Shown here: in pieces, positions 9,226-19,234 of the stretch
Layout: each line of letters begins with the position of its first letter
How positions within the stretch are numbered: the stretch's first letter is position 1
Source of the DNA: Clostridia bacterium UC5.1-1D10
GTDB taxonomy: Bacteria; Bacillota; Clostridia; Lachnospirales; Anaerotignaceae
Length of the DNA stretch: 64,000 nt
Assembly (NCBI GenBank): GCA_001304995.1
Contig: BBZU01000008.1
Coordinates: forward strand, 1 to 64,000
Reading direction: 5' to 3'
Program-made: the position numbers and the translations under genes
Notes under the pieces: model-generated
What the model was told of the DNA's origin: nothing
The model's input: only the letters and a program-made list of their open reading frames with translations
Databases searched by the model: none

Positions 9226-9277
9226 CTTATAGTAATTTTCAAAAAATCAACTTTACTTATATATTTGGAGGTATTTT

Positions 9278-10552
9278 ATGTTTACTTCTATTGTTGGCAT
9301 CAACTGGGGTGACGAAGGCAAAGGCCGTATGGTCGACTTGCTTTCTCAGGAATATGATATCGTCTGCCGTTATCAGGGCGGCAATAACGCAGGACATACG
9401 GTTATCAACGATCAGGGCAAATTTGTACTGAATCTGCTGCCTTCCGGCATTTTGCGCAGTGACGTAGTCAATGTCATGGGCAACGGTATGGTTATCGACT
9501 TGGAACACCTGCACAACGAAATCTCCCGTCTGCAGGAAGCTGGTGTATCCATCACACCGGAAAATCTGAAAATCAGTGATAAAGCAGTCATCTGCATGCC
9601 TTATCACGTTATGCTGGACTGTCTGGAAGAAGATCGTCTGGGCGACGCAAAATACGGCTCCACTCGCCGCGGCATCTCTCCCGTTTACGGTGATAAGTAC
9701 ATGAAAAAATGTCTGCGTATGGGTGATCTGAAATACCCCGCCATTTACCATGACACACTGAAACATGTTTTGGAATACAAAAATCTGATTATTGAAAAAG
9801 TTTATCATGCAGCTCCTGTAGAACTGGCTGACATGACAAAATGGCTGGACACATATGCCGCAGAATTCGTGGATTATATTGTTGACACAAGCCTGTATCT
9901 GGATCAGGCAGCGAAGGAAGGTAAAAAGATCATGTTCGAAGCACAGTTAGGCGCACTGCGTGACATTGACTTCGGCATCTACCCTTTCACCTCTTCTTCC
10001 TCCACCATTGCGGCTTACGCTCCCATTGGTGCAGGCGTACCCAATCACAAACTGGATCAGGTAGTAGGGATCATGAAAGCATACTCCAGCTGTGTAGGCG
10101 AAGGCCCTTTCACCTGTGAATCCTTCGGTGAAGAAGCGGAAAAACTCCGTGAAGCTGGCGGTGAATACGGCGCAGCAACAGGTCGCCCCCGCCGTGTAGG
10201 CCCCTTTGACGCAGTGGCATCCCGCTATGGTATCCGTGTGCAGGGCTGCACAGAAATTGCTCTGACAAAACTGGATGTTCTTTCCTATCTGGAAGAAATC
10301 CCTATCTGTGCTCAGTATGAGCTCAACGGCGAAATCATTGACGAATTCCCTTACGCCGCTGTTCTGCCCGAAGCAAAACCTGTCATTCGCAAAGTAAAAG
10401 GCTGGAACTGTAACATCAGCAAATGCAGAACAAAAGAAGATCTGCCCAAAGAAGCACTGGACTACATTCATCTGCTGGAAGAAATGACCGGCTGTTCCAT
10501 TCGATACGTTTCCGTAGGCGCAGAACGTGACGCTTATATCCGCATGTATTAA
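9278..10552 (+). CDS. purA: Adenylosuccinate synthetase
   Basis: A 424-residue GTP-dependent enzyme that joins IMP and aspartate to adenylosuccinate, the first step from IMP to AMP. WGDEGKG near residue 10 holds the catalytic Asp, and GGNNAGHT holds the catalytic His. FEAQLGALRDIDFGIYPF and GRPRRVG are as in the clostridial branch of the family, which differs from the E. coli type. GGAGG lies 6 bases before the ATG. It is monocistronic: own promoter upstream, and a repeat-invaded terminator downstream. Confidence 0.95.
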   Translation: MFTSIVGINWGDEGKGRMVDLLSQEYDIVCRYQGGNNAGHTVINDQGKFVLNLLPSGILRSDVVNVMGNGMVIDLEHLHNEISRLQEAGVSITPENLKISDKAVICMPYHVMLDCLEEDRLGDAKYGSTRRGISPVYGDKYMKKCLRMGDLKYPAIYHDTLKHVLEYKNLIIEKVYHAAPVELADMTKWLDTYAAEFVDYIVDTSLYLDQAAKEGKKIMFEAQLGALRDIDFGIYPFTSSSSTIAAYAPIGAGVPNHKLDQVVGIMKAYSSCVGEGPFTCESFGEEAEKLREAGGEYGAATGRPRRVGPFDAVASRYGIRVQGCTEIALTKLDVLSYLEEIPICAQYELNGEIIDEFPYAAVLPEAKPVIRKVKGWNCNISKCRTKEDLPKEALDYIHLLEEMTGCSIRYVSVGAERDAYIRMY

Positions 10553-10557
10553 ACAAA

Positions 10558-10775
10558 AAAGGCATGAAATCTCAAGTATAAGAGGTTTAGAGGCATCTTC
10601 ATAAGAAAACAAAGAAAGCCAAAATCCTTATCATGACAAAGGATTTTGGCTTTCCTATTTATGGAGATTCTCGTCATTATGTTTTCTTATGAATACAGCC
10701 GTCGCAATTCCCCTTAAGAAATCAAGGAAAAGGAAAATCAATGTTTTCTTAAGGGGAAGTTGCTTTCATGCCTTT
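10558..10775. terminator. purA/holA terminator, split by a repeat element
   Basis: AAAGGCATGAAA (10558-10569) and its exact complement TTTCATGCCTTT (10764-10775) are preceded by A6 and followed by CT7, so they can stop both convergent genes. The loop is replaced by repeat copy 1. Confidence 0.75.
10586..10766 (+). repeat. Terminator-nested palindromic element, copy 1
   Basis: 181 bp, non-coding. It begins TTTAGAGGCATC and ends GTTGCTTT. Hairpin B has outer arms TTCATAAGAAAAC (10598-10610) and their complement (10681-10693), and inner arms AAAGCCAAAATCC (10615-10627) and complement (10641-10653). Hairpin A is TTCCCCTTAAGAAA (10708-10721) with complement 10745-10758. It lies between convergent purA and holA. 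Other copies: 32190, 35109, 43201 (degenerate), 61283. Confidence 0.85.
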
Positions 10776-10793
10776 CTTTTTTTCAAATATATT

Positions 10794-11800
10794 TCAGGAA
10801 AAAGATGGGCTGCTGTATTTCATAAGCAGCAATTCCACCGCCAAATCCTCTGCCATACGGCCGCTTTTGATGTCCAGATCTGTTTCCAGACAATCTGCCA
10901 ATGCCTGCTCCAATTCCTTTATGGAAAAGCTTTTGCTCTGACGGAGATATTCCCGCACCGCAAAATCCCGCACTTCAAGTCTGCTGGCAATCTCTGCCTG
11001 TGCGGCTCCTTCCGCTGAAAGCAAAGCACTCCCCAAGATCATACGGAACTGTCTGGTCAGCAAAGACAACACCATGTATGGAGATTCTTTCAAGGACAGC
11101 AGATTGGAATAGATGGAAATGGCTTTTTCCGTCTTTTTTTCACCCATTGCCCGTACCAGTTCAAATACCTTCGCTTCCAAAGAAACAGAGCATACCGCGG
11201 AAATATCTTCCTGGGTGATTTCCCCTGCGCCATCTTTGTAGGCAATGAGTTTATCCATTTCCCGCTGGAGATTTTCCATGTTGTTATCTGTTGTCCGCAG
11301 CAGCAATACTGCCATGGCTTCTGAAAGCTGTACACCGCCAGAAGCACATGTTTTCCGCAGCCAAGTAATGATTTCTTTTTCTTTCAAAGGCGCAAACTCT
11401 ACAACCTGCCCTTCTTTAGCTATGGTTTTATACAGTTTTCCTGTTTTTTCCGCTTTTTCTTCCACAAAAAGAATACAGGTACTTTCCGGACTGTCCTTCA
11501 AAAATTCAACCAGCCGTTCTCCTTCTTCCTTTCTGCCATTCCGATGGAAAAACTCACTGTTGCGAATGAGAACCAAACGTTTATCATTGAGAAAAGGCAG
11601 TGTTTCCGCCGCGTCCATGATAGTTGCCGCTGTTGCCTTTTTCCTTCCAGAATATCTGAGTTCATACTCTCTGTTCCCGGAGGCAAAAGTGCCTGTACCA
11701 ACGCTTCTTCATAATTTTTCATGAGATACGTTTCCGTACCATAAAACAAATAGCATTTATGGAATTGGTGTTCCTTCCATTGCTTCTTTAATTCTTTCAT
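10794..11800 (-). CDS. holA: DNA polymerase III delta subunit
   Basis: The clamp-loader subunit that opens the beta sliding clamp. Across one frameshift (T5 run at 11638-11642, one base short) it is about 335 residues, normal for HolA. The start MKELKKQW is followed by CYLFYGTETYL, the usual N-terminal strand and loop, then LVLIRNSEFF in the AAA+-like part and an alpha-helical C-terminal collar. The start overlaps the 3' end of comEC by 44 bp, an arrangement common in Firmicutes, and SD AAAGGAA precedes the ATG. Confidence 0.88.
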
Positions 11801-14099
11801 AAATCGGTTTCCTTTCTGCCGCCGTTGTCACTTCTGCCTCACCTTCAGGCGAAATGGTTACAACGATGCTTCCCATTTCATCGGTGCGGAGAATTTTTGC
11901 GCCACAGGCAGACAAACGTTCCAGCACTTCTTTGTGGGGATGTCCGTACAAATTATTGGCACCACAGGAAATCACTGCTGTATCAGGAGTTAATGCCTGC
12001 AAAAAAGATTCTGTGGAAGCTGTTTTAGAACCATGATGGCTAACTTTCAGAATGTCTGTTTCCTCAATCAAATTATTTCGTTCCAGCAACAATTCTTCTT
12101 TTGCTTCCAAATCTCCTGTAAATAAAACAGATGTATCACCATAAGCGTAACGCAGAACCAGAGAACGCTCATTTTCAGATTCTGCTGCCTGATCCTCATA
12201 AATTGGAAACAAACATTTCATTTCTCCCAGAGCTGTACTGTGGATCATATCCCCATGCTTCATAGTATATAACGAAATCTGATTTTTTTCCACGATTTCC
12301 TGCAACTGCTCATCCATCTGTGTATCCGCAGCTTTCATAGCAGACACATAAATCCCCTCTACCGGCATATCATCCAGCAATTCCAGAATGCCTGTACTAT
12401 GGTCACCATCCAGATGGCTGAGGAAAACAGCATCAATCTGCGTCACACCTTTTGATGCCAAATAAGGCTCTAATATGGTCACACCTGTATTTTCACCTAA
12501 TTCTTTATTATATTTTCCACCGCCGTCAATGACGATAGCACGATGGTCATAAGTAGTCAGAACGGCACAATCTCCCTGCCCTACATTCAGAAATGCCAAT
12601 GTGTTTCTATGCCACAAAAGCCGATTTCCCATTAGCATCACCAAAAGTAAGCTGGTACACACTGCTGTTCCCACACAAAAACGCCTTTGCGGACGATAAA
12701 AACAAATCAAACATACCAAACCATAAAAACACAGAATCCCAATGACTGGAGGCTTCCCAACCGCAACATAACTATAAGGAATCATCGTCACCATCTGGCA
12801 CACTTTTTCGTAAATCTGAAAAATCAAATAAACCGGGCCAGCCAGAAAAACACCAAGGGGCAGGAAAATCATCCCACTCAATGCCGCCAGCATGGTACAG
12901 CCGAGCAATATCCCACTCAAAGGCAGTATCACAAGGTTTGCCAATACACTGACTGTGGAAATATAATAAAAATGATACGCTGCCACAGGCATGCCAAAAA
13001 GCGAAGCAAAAAAGGAAATTCCCATCATTTCACCAATCTTTCCATACCATGTATGGCCTTTGGGAATGACGCGAGCACCCACATAAATGCCCAAAACAGA
13101 CAGAAAAGATAATTGAAATCCAGCACTCCACAAGTAAAGTGGATTTACCAGCAGAATCACCAAGGCAGCCAATGCAATGGAATTGAGCCATTCATGACGC
13201 TGATAGATCATCTGCCCCAGGCAAACTAAGGAAATCATGACCACTGCCCTTACAGATGAGGGCGAAAATCCTGTGAGAAACAGAAAAGCCATGCAGATGC
13301 ACAATGTTGCTGCCGCTGTTTTCCGTTGGGATTGATGCAATATCCGCCGCAATATCACAGATATGTAAAACGCCAGCAAAGACATATGCAGACCAGAAAT
13401 ACATAATATATGGGTCACACCGGCACGAGTATAAAGTTCCTCTATTCCAGCGTCAATATCATCCCGATCCCCCGTAATCATGGCTTCTGCCAGTGCGCTC
13501 TCCTTCTGAGGCAGTATGGTTTCCAGCACATTCTTTATTCTATGGTTCCAAGCTGCCGCAATGGTACCTGCTGTGTTATGACGTTCTCCTGTTTTTTCCA
13601 AAGATTCCGGAAACATTTTGCAGTCATAGCCTTCCGCCTTCAAATACAGGTATTCATTATAACCACTGAAAATATCCCCATGGTCAAAGGGCTGTGCATT
13701 GCCGGAAAATATGATTTCTTCCCCTTCCGTAAATGTTCCCTGATTCATGTCAATCATATAAATCTTTTGATTTTTGTGAACCTCCCCCGTTTCTGATTCT
13801 GTCAAATCTGCATGAACTGTCAGTTTTGGATAACCACCGGATGTTTTTTCCGCTTTTGCCACATATCCTTCTCCTGTAACAGAAACAGGGGCCGTCGATA
13901 CAAAATTGTCTGCCCCATGATAACCAGTCAGCAAAAATCCCAGAGGAAATGCAAGCAAAAGAAGCAAATATCCTTTTCTCTTCGTTTTTATCACGATATA
14001 TGACCCACAAACAATACACAAAAAATACAGACCAGGCATACCCATAAAGATATACCCAGTCTGCAATAAATGACACATATCATGAAAATCAATATCCAA
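11757..14099 (-). CDS. comEC: DNA uptake channel protein ComEC/Rec2
   Basis: 780 residues. An N-terminal membrane and DUF4131 part is followed by the competence domain (membrane segments about 230-480, with HILCISGLHMSLLAF) and a C-terminal metallo-beta-lactamase domain with LSHLDGDHSTG and HHGSKTA. Family members carry single-stranded DNA across the membrane; the lactamase-like part probably degrades the other strand. No frameshift is seen. The start is uncertain: TTG 14099 lacks a clear ribosome site, and ATG 14078 or 14045 are alternatives. It is followed by holA, and a ComEA-like gene lies 3.2 kb upstream in the same direction. Confidence 0.9.
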   Translation of the reverse strand: MDIDFHDMCHLLQTGYIFMGMPGLYFLCIVCGSYIVIKTKRKGYLLLLLAFPLGFLLTGYHGADNFVSTAPVSVTGEGYVAKAEKTSGGYPKLTVHADLTESETGEVHKNQKIYMIDMNQGTFTEGEEIIFSGNAQPFDHGDIFSGYNEYLYLKAEGYDCKMFPESLEKTGERHNTAGTIAAAWNHRIKNVLETILPQKESALAEAMITGDRDDIDAGIEELYTRAGVTHILCISGLHMSLLAFYISVILRRILHQSQRKTAAATLCICMAFLFLTGFSPSSVRAVVMISLVCLGQMIYQRHEWLNSIALAALVILLVNPLYLWSAGFQLSFLSVLGIYVGARVIPKGHTWYGKIGEMMGISFFASLFGMPVAAYHFYYISTVSVLANLVILPLSGILLGCTMLAALSGMIFLPLGVFLAGPVYLIFQIYEKVCQMVTMIPYSYVAVGKPPVIGILCFYGLVCLICFYRPQRRFCVGTAVCTSLLLVMLMGNRLLWHRNTLAFLNVGQGDCAVLTTYDHRAIVIDGGGKYNKELGENTGVTILEPYLASKGVTQIDAVFLSHLDGDHSTGILELLDDMPVEGIYVSAMKAADTQMDEQLQEIVEKNQISLYTMKHGDMIHSTALGEMKCLFPIYEDQAAESENERSLVLRYAYGDTSVLFTGDLEAKEELLLERNNLIEETDILKVSHHGSKTASTESFLQALTPDTAVISCGANNLYGHPHKEVLERLSACGAKILRTDEMGSIVVTISPEGEAEVTTAAERKPIYERIKEAMEGTPIP

Positions 14100-14112
14100 A
14101 GTGCTGGTCGTT

Positions 14113-15080
14113 TCATTGTTTATTCTGTAAACGGATGGTCTGCAAACTTTCTACTGCCGTAAAAGGTGTGCTGAAATCCAATACACCTTTATAATCTTCT
14201 ATTTTTTCCCCTTCCATAAGGAACTGAACTTTATCCACTTCTTCCAGCTCACAAAGGGAATTTACAATGGAATAGACTGTCACAACATCATTAATATTCG
14301 CTGTTGCTGTTTTGGTCAGGAAATCCTGACTCAAGTTCACATAACAGATACCGTCTTTTGTTGTGGTAACATCACGAATCTTGGTATCCGCGGGAACTGT
14401 GGGATAATATCCCTTTTCCAGAGGGCCAGCAATGAGCTGTTCCAGAATGGTCTTTTCCCGTGCCTGATTGGCATTCACTTCCACAACCCGGTCTTCAATC
14501 TGAAAATCTGTGCCGTCTGCATTGGTGAAATACAGTTTCAAGATGGCATATTCTGTTGTTTCTGCCGGAACATCTCCGTCAATGCGGACATTTTCCCGGT
14601 TCATAACGCCAATCTTTTTTCCCTGCTGGTTCCGCAGGGTGCGGCCTTCCACAGTCAGTTCCACATTATCTATCATTTCCAAAGAAGTCAGTGTCCAGAC
14701 AATTGCCGAACGGCAGACAATCTCCTGTGCATTTTCCAGTGCAAGATAAGAAGAAGACACATCTACTACTGCTTTTTATCCTCCAGATGTACAGATAAAA
14801 ACTCCACATCTGCCGGAACAGCACTGATCATTCCGTCTTTCTTTGGGTCTTCTTTCATACGTTCCAGCAAATGAAATGCCATATTGGACGTTTCTGCTTC
14901 CTGAGGTACATTTGTACGCACTTCTTTTAAGGAATTATTCGCTGACACCAAATAATACACTTCTGCGCCTTCCATGCCAGAACTGCCTATTTTACTTCCC
15001 AGCAAAAACAGACAGGGAAGCAGGATTATACAGACAATAACGACAAGTGCAAGATGCAAAAGCCATTTTTTCTTTTTCAT
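14113..15080 (-). CDS. Membrane-anchored GerM-domain protein
   Basis: Across one frameshift (T5 run at 14773-14777, one base short) the product is about 322 residues: a short basic N-terminus, one membrane segment (residues 7-30) and two GerMN domains outside the cell, the second near EKTILEQLIAGPLEKGYYPTV... with the typical LIAGP motif. GerM domains occur in sporulation and germination proteins and in lipoproteins near two-component systems. Here the gene directly follows a histidine kinase, so an accessory role to that signalling pair or in spore cortex biology is possible. Start ATG 15080 follows AGGAAG. Confidence 0.75.
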
Positions 15081-15132
15081 CAGCCGCAATCACTTCCTTC
15101 CCTGTAAAGTCTGCTGTATTTTTTCTTTCTGA

Positions 15133-16605
15133 TTAACTGTTTTGACGCAGAGGAATCCGCATCTGAATGGAAGTACCTTCCTCTTCTTTGCTGTTGACTT
15201 TGATGCTGCCATTATGCATCATCACAGTTGCATAAGTGATGGAAAGCCCCAGACCAGTTCCTCCAGTCTCTCTGTCACGGGTTTTATCCACACGATAAAA
15301 ACGTTCAAAAATACGATTGATTTCATCCTCAGGAATGCCAATCCCTGTATCGCTGACAGTGATGAACGCATTTTGATGATCCGCATCCAGTACCACTGTC
15401 ACACTGCCGCCTTCCGGTGTGTATTTCACAGCGTTGTCTACCAGATTGGAAATGGCAAGGGTCAGTTTCATTTCGTCTGCCTCTGCCAACACGTCTTTTT
15501 CCTTGCTGTAATGAATCTGAATCTGTTTTGCCGCTGCAAGGGGTGTCATACGCTTGATGATGTCCTCCATGACCTTATTCAAATCTGTTTCCGCAAAGTT
15601 CAGCGGAATTTCTTTCTGATCCAGTTTTACCAATGTCAGCAGGTCATTGATGATGGCTGACATACGGTCAATTTCGGAATTGATGTCATGCAAAAATTCT
15701 ACATACATTTCCTTTGGCACATCTTCCTGAAGAAGAATAGATTCGCTCAATACCTTAATGGAACTCAAAGGCGTTTTCAATTCATGGGACACGTTGGAAA
15801 CAAACTGTTGGCGGCTGGAGTCCACTTTTTCCAGCTGGTCTGCCATATGGTTACATGCCAGCGCCAAATCCACAATTTCGTTATGGGTCTGGTTTTTGAT
15901 TTCCAGACGCTGTTCCAAATGACCTTCCGCCATTTTCTGAATAACTTTGATCATACGCTTCAAAGGCTCTGTAAACATTTTGGACATGATAATCATAATG
16001 ATGATTACAATCACCAGAAGCGTAATCATCATAATATAAGCTTTGCTTGCGATATCACCAACAGTTGCGTCCACGTCCTGCAAGGAATCCGCAATAAACA
16101 CAACCCCATCATGCTGACTGCCGCTGCCTACAATAGATGCTGCCGCATAAACAGTGCCGTTTCTCTGTTCTCTGGCAACGTCCTTGTCCTGAAGTGCTTC
16201 CAGAACTTCCGGAACCAGATAGGTTTTGCCTACTTCTTCGTACCCAGTGTCATAAACCACCCGCGCGGAAGCATCCAGCACCAAAACCCGAAAATCTTCA
16301 TCCTGACTGGTTTTCAGCACCATCTCTTCCAGACTTTCCTGATTTTCCGCATTGGTAAAAAAGTCATAGGAAGCAAGCTGCCCAGCAATAACATTGGCTT
16401 CACTGAGAAGTTCTTTTTTTCTTTCTTCTACAAAATATCCCTGAATGGAATGGAGTATGGTGTTTGCCATCAATAGTAGTGGGATAACCCCAATGATGAC
16501 GTAGGTCACCAACAACACCCATCGCAGGCTGATAAAAGGTGCCTCTCGTTTCTTAGTTAAAATAGTAACCAACTCCCCATTTTGTAAAGATATATTTGGG
16601 TTCAC
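15133..16605 (-). CDS. Membrane sensor histidine kinase (WalK/PhoR-like)
   Basis: About 480-490 residues: a membrane segment near 28-50, an extracellular sensor region, a second segment near 190-210, a HAMP domain, HisKA with the phospho-acceptor His in VSHELKTP, and HATPase_c with N (SNLVDNAVKY), DTGIGIP and GGTGLGLSI boxes. Its response regulator gene overlaps the 5' end. The start is not settled: GTG 16605 lacks a ribosome site, and initiation near 16572, where GGGGAG occurs, is also possible. The partner resembles WalR, so cell-wall homeostasis is an inference. Confidence 0.85.
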   Translation of the reverse strand: MNPNISLQNGELVTILTKKREAPFISLRWVLLVTYVIIGVIPLLLMANTILHSIQGYFVEERKKELLSEANVIAGQLASYDFFTNAENQESLEEMVLKTSQDEDFRVLVLDASARVVYDTGYEEVGKTYLVPEVLEALQDKDVAREQRNGTVYAAASIVGSGSQHDGVVFIADSLQDVDATVGDIASKAYIMMITLLVIVIIIMIIMSKMFTEPLKRMIKVIQKMAEGHLEQRLEIKNQTHNEIVDLALACNHMADQLEKVDSSRQQFVSNVSHELKTPLSSIKVLSESILLQEDVPKEMYVEFLHDINSEIDRMSAIINDLLTLVKLDQKEIPLNFAETDLNKVMEDIIKRMTPLAAAKQIQIHYSKEKDVLAEADEMKLTLAISNLVDNAVKYTPEGGSVTVVLDADHQNAFITVSDTGIGIPEDEINRIFERFYRVDKTRDRETGGTGLGLSITYATVMMHNGSIKVNSKEEEGTSIQMRIPLRQNS

Positions 16606-17242
16606 TTGGATTTGCTTCTATTTTTTCACGCAGACGGCGTACATGTACATCCACCGTACGCACATCGCCGGGGTAATCATATCCCCATACGGTATCCAAC
16701 AGTTTTTCACGGCTGTAAACCTTTCCGGGATTTTCCATGAGCAGTTCCAACAGGTCAAATTCTTTGGCTGTCAGATTTACTTCTCTGTCATTGATGAATA
16801 CCCGGCGGCTGTCATAAGCCAGTTCCAGATCGCGGGCTTTCAGTACATTTTTGGCCTGAGGTTCCGCTGTCACTTTCTTCACGCTGCGGCGCAGGATCGC
16901 TTTGATTCTGGCTTTCAGCTCCAGAATGTTAAAAGGTTTTGTGATATAGTCATCAGCGCCATATTCCAGGCCCATGATCTTATCCATATCTTCCCCTTTT
17001 GCTGTTACCATGATGATGGGGATCTGAGAAAATTCACGCACCTGCTGGCAAACCTGCAAGCCGTCCATTTTCGGCAGCATAACATCCAGTACCACCAGAT
17101 CGAAATTTCCTTCTTTAATATATTGCAGCGCTTCCTCCCCATCGTAAGCCGCTGTTACTTCCATTCCATCTTGTTCCAATGAAAACTTAATTCCTTTGAC
17201 AATCAGTTTTTCATCGTCCACTACCAAAATATGATACGCCAT
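16553..17242 (-). CDS. OmpR-family response regulator (WalR-like)
   Basis: 229 residues. The receiver domain has the acidic pocket DDE, the phosphorylated Asp in VVLDVMLP and Lys in TKPF. The winged-helix domain ends with GYDYPGDVRTVDVHVRRLRE, almost the WalR/YycF signature. SD GGAAAGG precedes the ATG. It overlaps the 5' end of the kinase gene, and a ComEA-like gene ends 25 bp upstream. Confidence 0.88.
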   Translation of the reverse strand: MAYHILVVDDEKLIVKGIKFSLEQDGMEVTAAYDGEEALQYIKEGNFDLVVLDVMLPKMDGLQVCQQVREFSQIPIIMVTAKGEDMDKIMGLEYGADDYITKPFNILELKARIKAILRRSVKKVTAEPQAKNVLKARDLELAYDSRRVFINDREVNLTAKEFDLLELLMENPGKVYSREKLLDTVWGYDYPGDVRTVDVHVRRLREKIEANPSEPKYIFTKWGVGYYFN

Positions 17243-17267
17243 TTTGCCCTTTCCTCCTGTTCTAAGT

Positions 17268-17603
17268 CTAATCTACGGTAAGTTCTCCTGCAATCTTCGC
17301 ATAGGTCTTTTCTCCAATGCCTTTTACATTCTGAATGTCTTCGATTCTGACAAAGGGGCCATTTTCTTCACGATACGCCAAAATTCTCTCTGCCATTTTC
17401 TCACCAATTCCATCCAGAAGCATCAGTTCTTCTTTACTTGCCGTATTTAGGTTGATCGCATCATGAACTGCAACTTCCACTGTTTCTACCGCAGGTGCCG
17501 TTTCCTGTATCACCTTTCCGTCATAATATAAATGACTGTACCAAAAACCGGATGCCAGCAGAAAAATCACAGCCAATGCCACTTTCCATCTTTCTTGTTT
17601 CAT
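17268..17603 (-). CDS. comEA: ComEA-like helix-hairpin-helix DNA-binding protein
   Basis: 111 residues: one N-terminal membrane segment (8-24), a short linker and a C-terminal double HhH domain with INLNTASKEELMLLDGIGE and IEDIQNVKGIGEKTYAKI. ComEA binds double-stranded DNA outside the cell and hands it to ComEC, whose gene lies downstream on the same strand. It lacks the SLBB domain found in longer ComEA proteins. SD AGAGGG is upstream of the ATG. Confidence 0.85.
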   Translation of the reverse strand: MKQERWKVALAVIFLLASGFWYSHLYYDGKVIQETAPAVETVEVAVHDAINLNTASKEELMLLDGIGEKMAERILAYREENGPFVRIEDIQNVKGIGEKTYAKIAGELTVD

Positions 17604-17756
17604 AAAACATACCCTCTTGGCAATATTTTAAGAAAAAATTGTTTTTTATTTTTGGTTGTTTTCTGGTATACTTTTAAAGATATGGTATGCAGAACACATT
17701 TCCATACTTTTTTTATTTTACCACAAAAACAAAAATTATCATAGTAGGAGAATTTT

Positions 17757-19187
17757 ATGAAGCACAAAATTTTCAGCCTGATCCTTGCAGCGACACTACT
17801 TTTCACCGCTGCGTTTCCAGCATATGCAACAGAAACAGAAAAAACGGAAACAGAAACGACTGAATCCACAACAACAAATACCGAAGGAACATCCACAGAT
17901 TCCACTTCCAGCGAACTGACACTGACAGCGGAATCGGCCATATTGATGGATGCCACCACCGGAAAAATATTGTACGAGAAAAACAGCCGTACTAAGCAGT
18001 ATCCTGCCAGCATCACAAAGCTAATGACCATTTTGCTGGCACTGGAACATGGCAGTCTGGAGGATGAGATCACTTTCTCCCACGATGCGGTATTCAGCAT
18101 CGAACCCGGCAGTGCCCACATTGCCATTCAGGAAGGTGAAATTCTGACATTGGAGCAAGTTCTTTATGGTATCATGCTCCGTTCTGCCAATGAATGTGCC
18201 AATGCCGCAGCGGAATATGTAGACGGTTCCATGGAAAAATTCGCGGAGCACATGACTGCACGAGCAAAGGAATTGGGATGTGAAAATACAAACTTTGTCA
18301 ATGCCAACGGGCTGTTTGATGAAAATCATTACACCACTGCTTACGATATGGCGTTAATCGCGCAGGAACTTCTGAAAAACGAAACATATCGCAGCATGAT
18401 GTCCAACACCTATTATTTAATTCCTCCCACCAACAAGCAACCGGAGGAACGTCCCCTTCACGGACAGCATCAGATGCTCAACGAAAATTCCTTATATTAT
18501 TATGAACCTGCCGAAGGTGGCAAAACGGGCTACACCGTAGAAGCACAGAACACACTGGTGACTTACGCCAAACAGGGAGATACAGAACTCATTGCCGTTG
18601 TACTCAAATGCAATGGCGCACAGCATTATGTGGACACAAAAACACTGTTTGAATATGGTTTTGCCAATTATCAGACTGTAAAAGCCTTCTCTGCCGCAGA
18701 TCTGACACAGAATGTGGCAATCACAGAAACATATAAAGACAAAACCACCACACTGGATACCATTGCTGTGGCGCCTGCCAGTGATGTTTATGTGACCATT
18801 CCCAAAAACGCAACCATTGAAAACATCACCAAAGCAGTTGACTGTCCAGAAAGCGCTTCCGTTCCCGTTGCCGTCGGTGACAAACTGGGTATCGTTGTGC
18901 TTTCATTGAACGGAGAAGCTCTTGCTACCGTGGATCTGACTGCGCAAAAGGAAGTAAAAGCAACCACTGATGAAGAACGTGCGGCGCAGGCAGCGGCAGC
19001 CAGAAACAAAATTTTGAAACGCATTGCCATTGGTGTTGGCATTGTGTTTGGTATTTTGGTCATTGTATTCTGCTGTTGCAGATACATTGGCTACCAGAGA
19101 TGGGAACGCCGTCGTGCGATGAGAAGAGCCAAACATCAGGAACGTTTGAGACAGCATCATTCTCATACATTCCGACATAAGAGATAA
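17757..19187 (+). CDS. D-alanyl-D-alanine carboxypeptidase (DacA/DacF type)
   Basis: A 476-residue penicillin-binding protein that trims the terminal D-Ala of peptidoglycan stem peptides. A signal peptide (1-25, ending AYA) is followed by a Thr/Glu-rich linker, the catalytic SxxK in ASITKLM, SxN in RSANEC, and KTG in GGKTGYT. A C-terminal PBP5-associated domain is followed by an unusual C-terminal membrane helix rich in Cys (VFCCCRYIGY) and a very basic tail with His, instead of the usual amphipathic anchor. SD TAGGAG is present, and the gene is divergent from comEA. Confidence 0.9.
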   Translation: MKHKIFSLILAATLLFTAAFPAYATETEKTETETTESTTTNTEGTSTDSTSSELTLTAESAILMDATTGKILYEKNSRTKQYPASITKLMTILLALEHGSLEDEITFSHDAVFSIEPGSAHIAIQEGEILTLEQVLYGIMLRSANECANAAAEYVDGSMEKFAEHMTARAKELGCENTNFVNANGLFDENHYTTAYDMALIAQELLKNETYRSMMSNTYYLIPPTNKQPEERPLHGQHQMLNENSLYYYEPAEGGKTGYTVEAQNTLVTYAKQGDTELIAVVLKCNGAQHYVDTKTLFEYGFANYQTVKAFSAADLTQNVAITETYKDKTTTLDTIAVAPASDVYVTIPKNATIENITKAVDCPESASVPVAVGDKLGIVVLSLNGEALATVDLTAQKEVKATTDEERAAQAAAARNKILKRIAIGVGIVFGILVIVFCCCRYIGYQRWERRRAMRRAKHQERLRQHHSHTFRHKR

Positions 19188-19198
19188 ATGCATTACAA

Positions 19199-19230
19199 AA
19201 AAAGACTCCATCATATTATGGAGTCTTTTT
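19199..19230. terminator. Bidirectional intrinsic terminator
   Basis: AAAAAGACTCCAT pairs with ATGGAGTCTTTTT around a 6-base loop, between the convergent dacA-like gene and the gene at 19235. Confidence 0.9.
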
Positions 19231-19234
19231 TATA

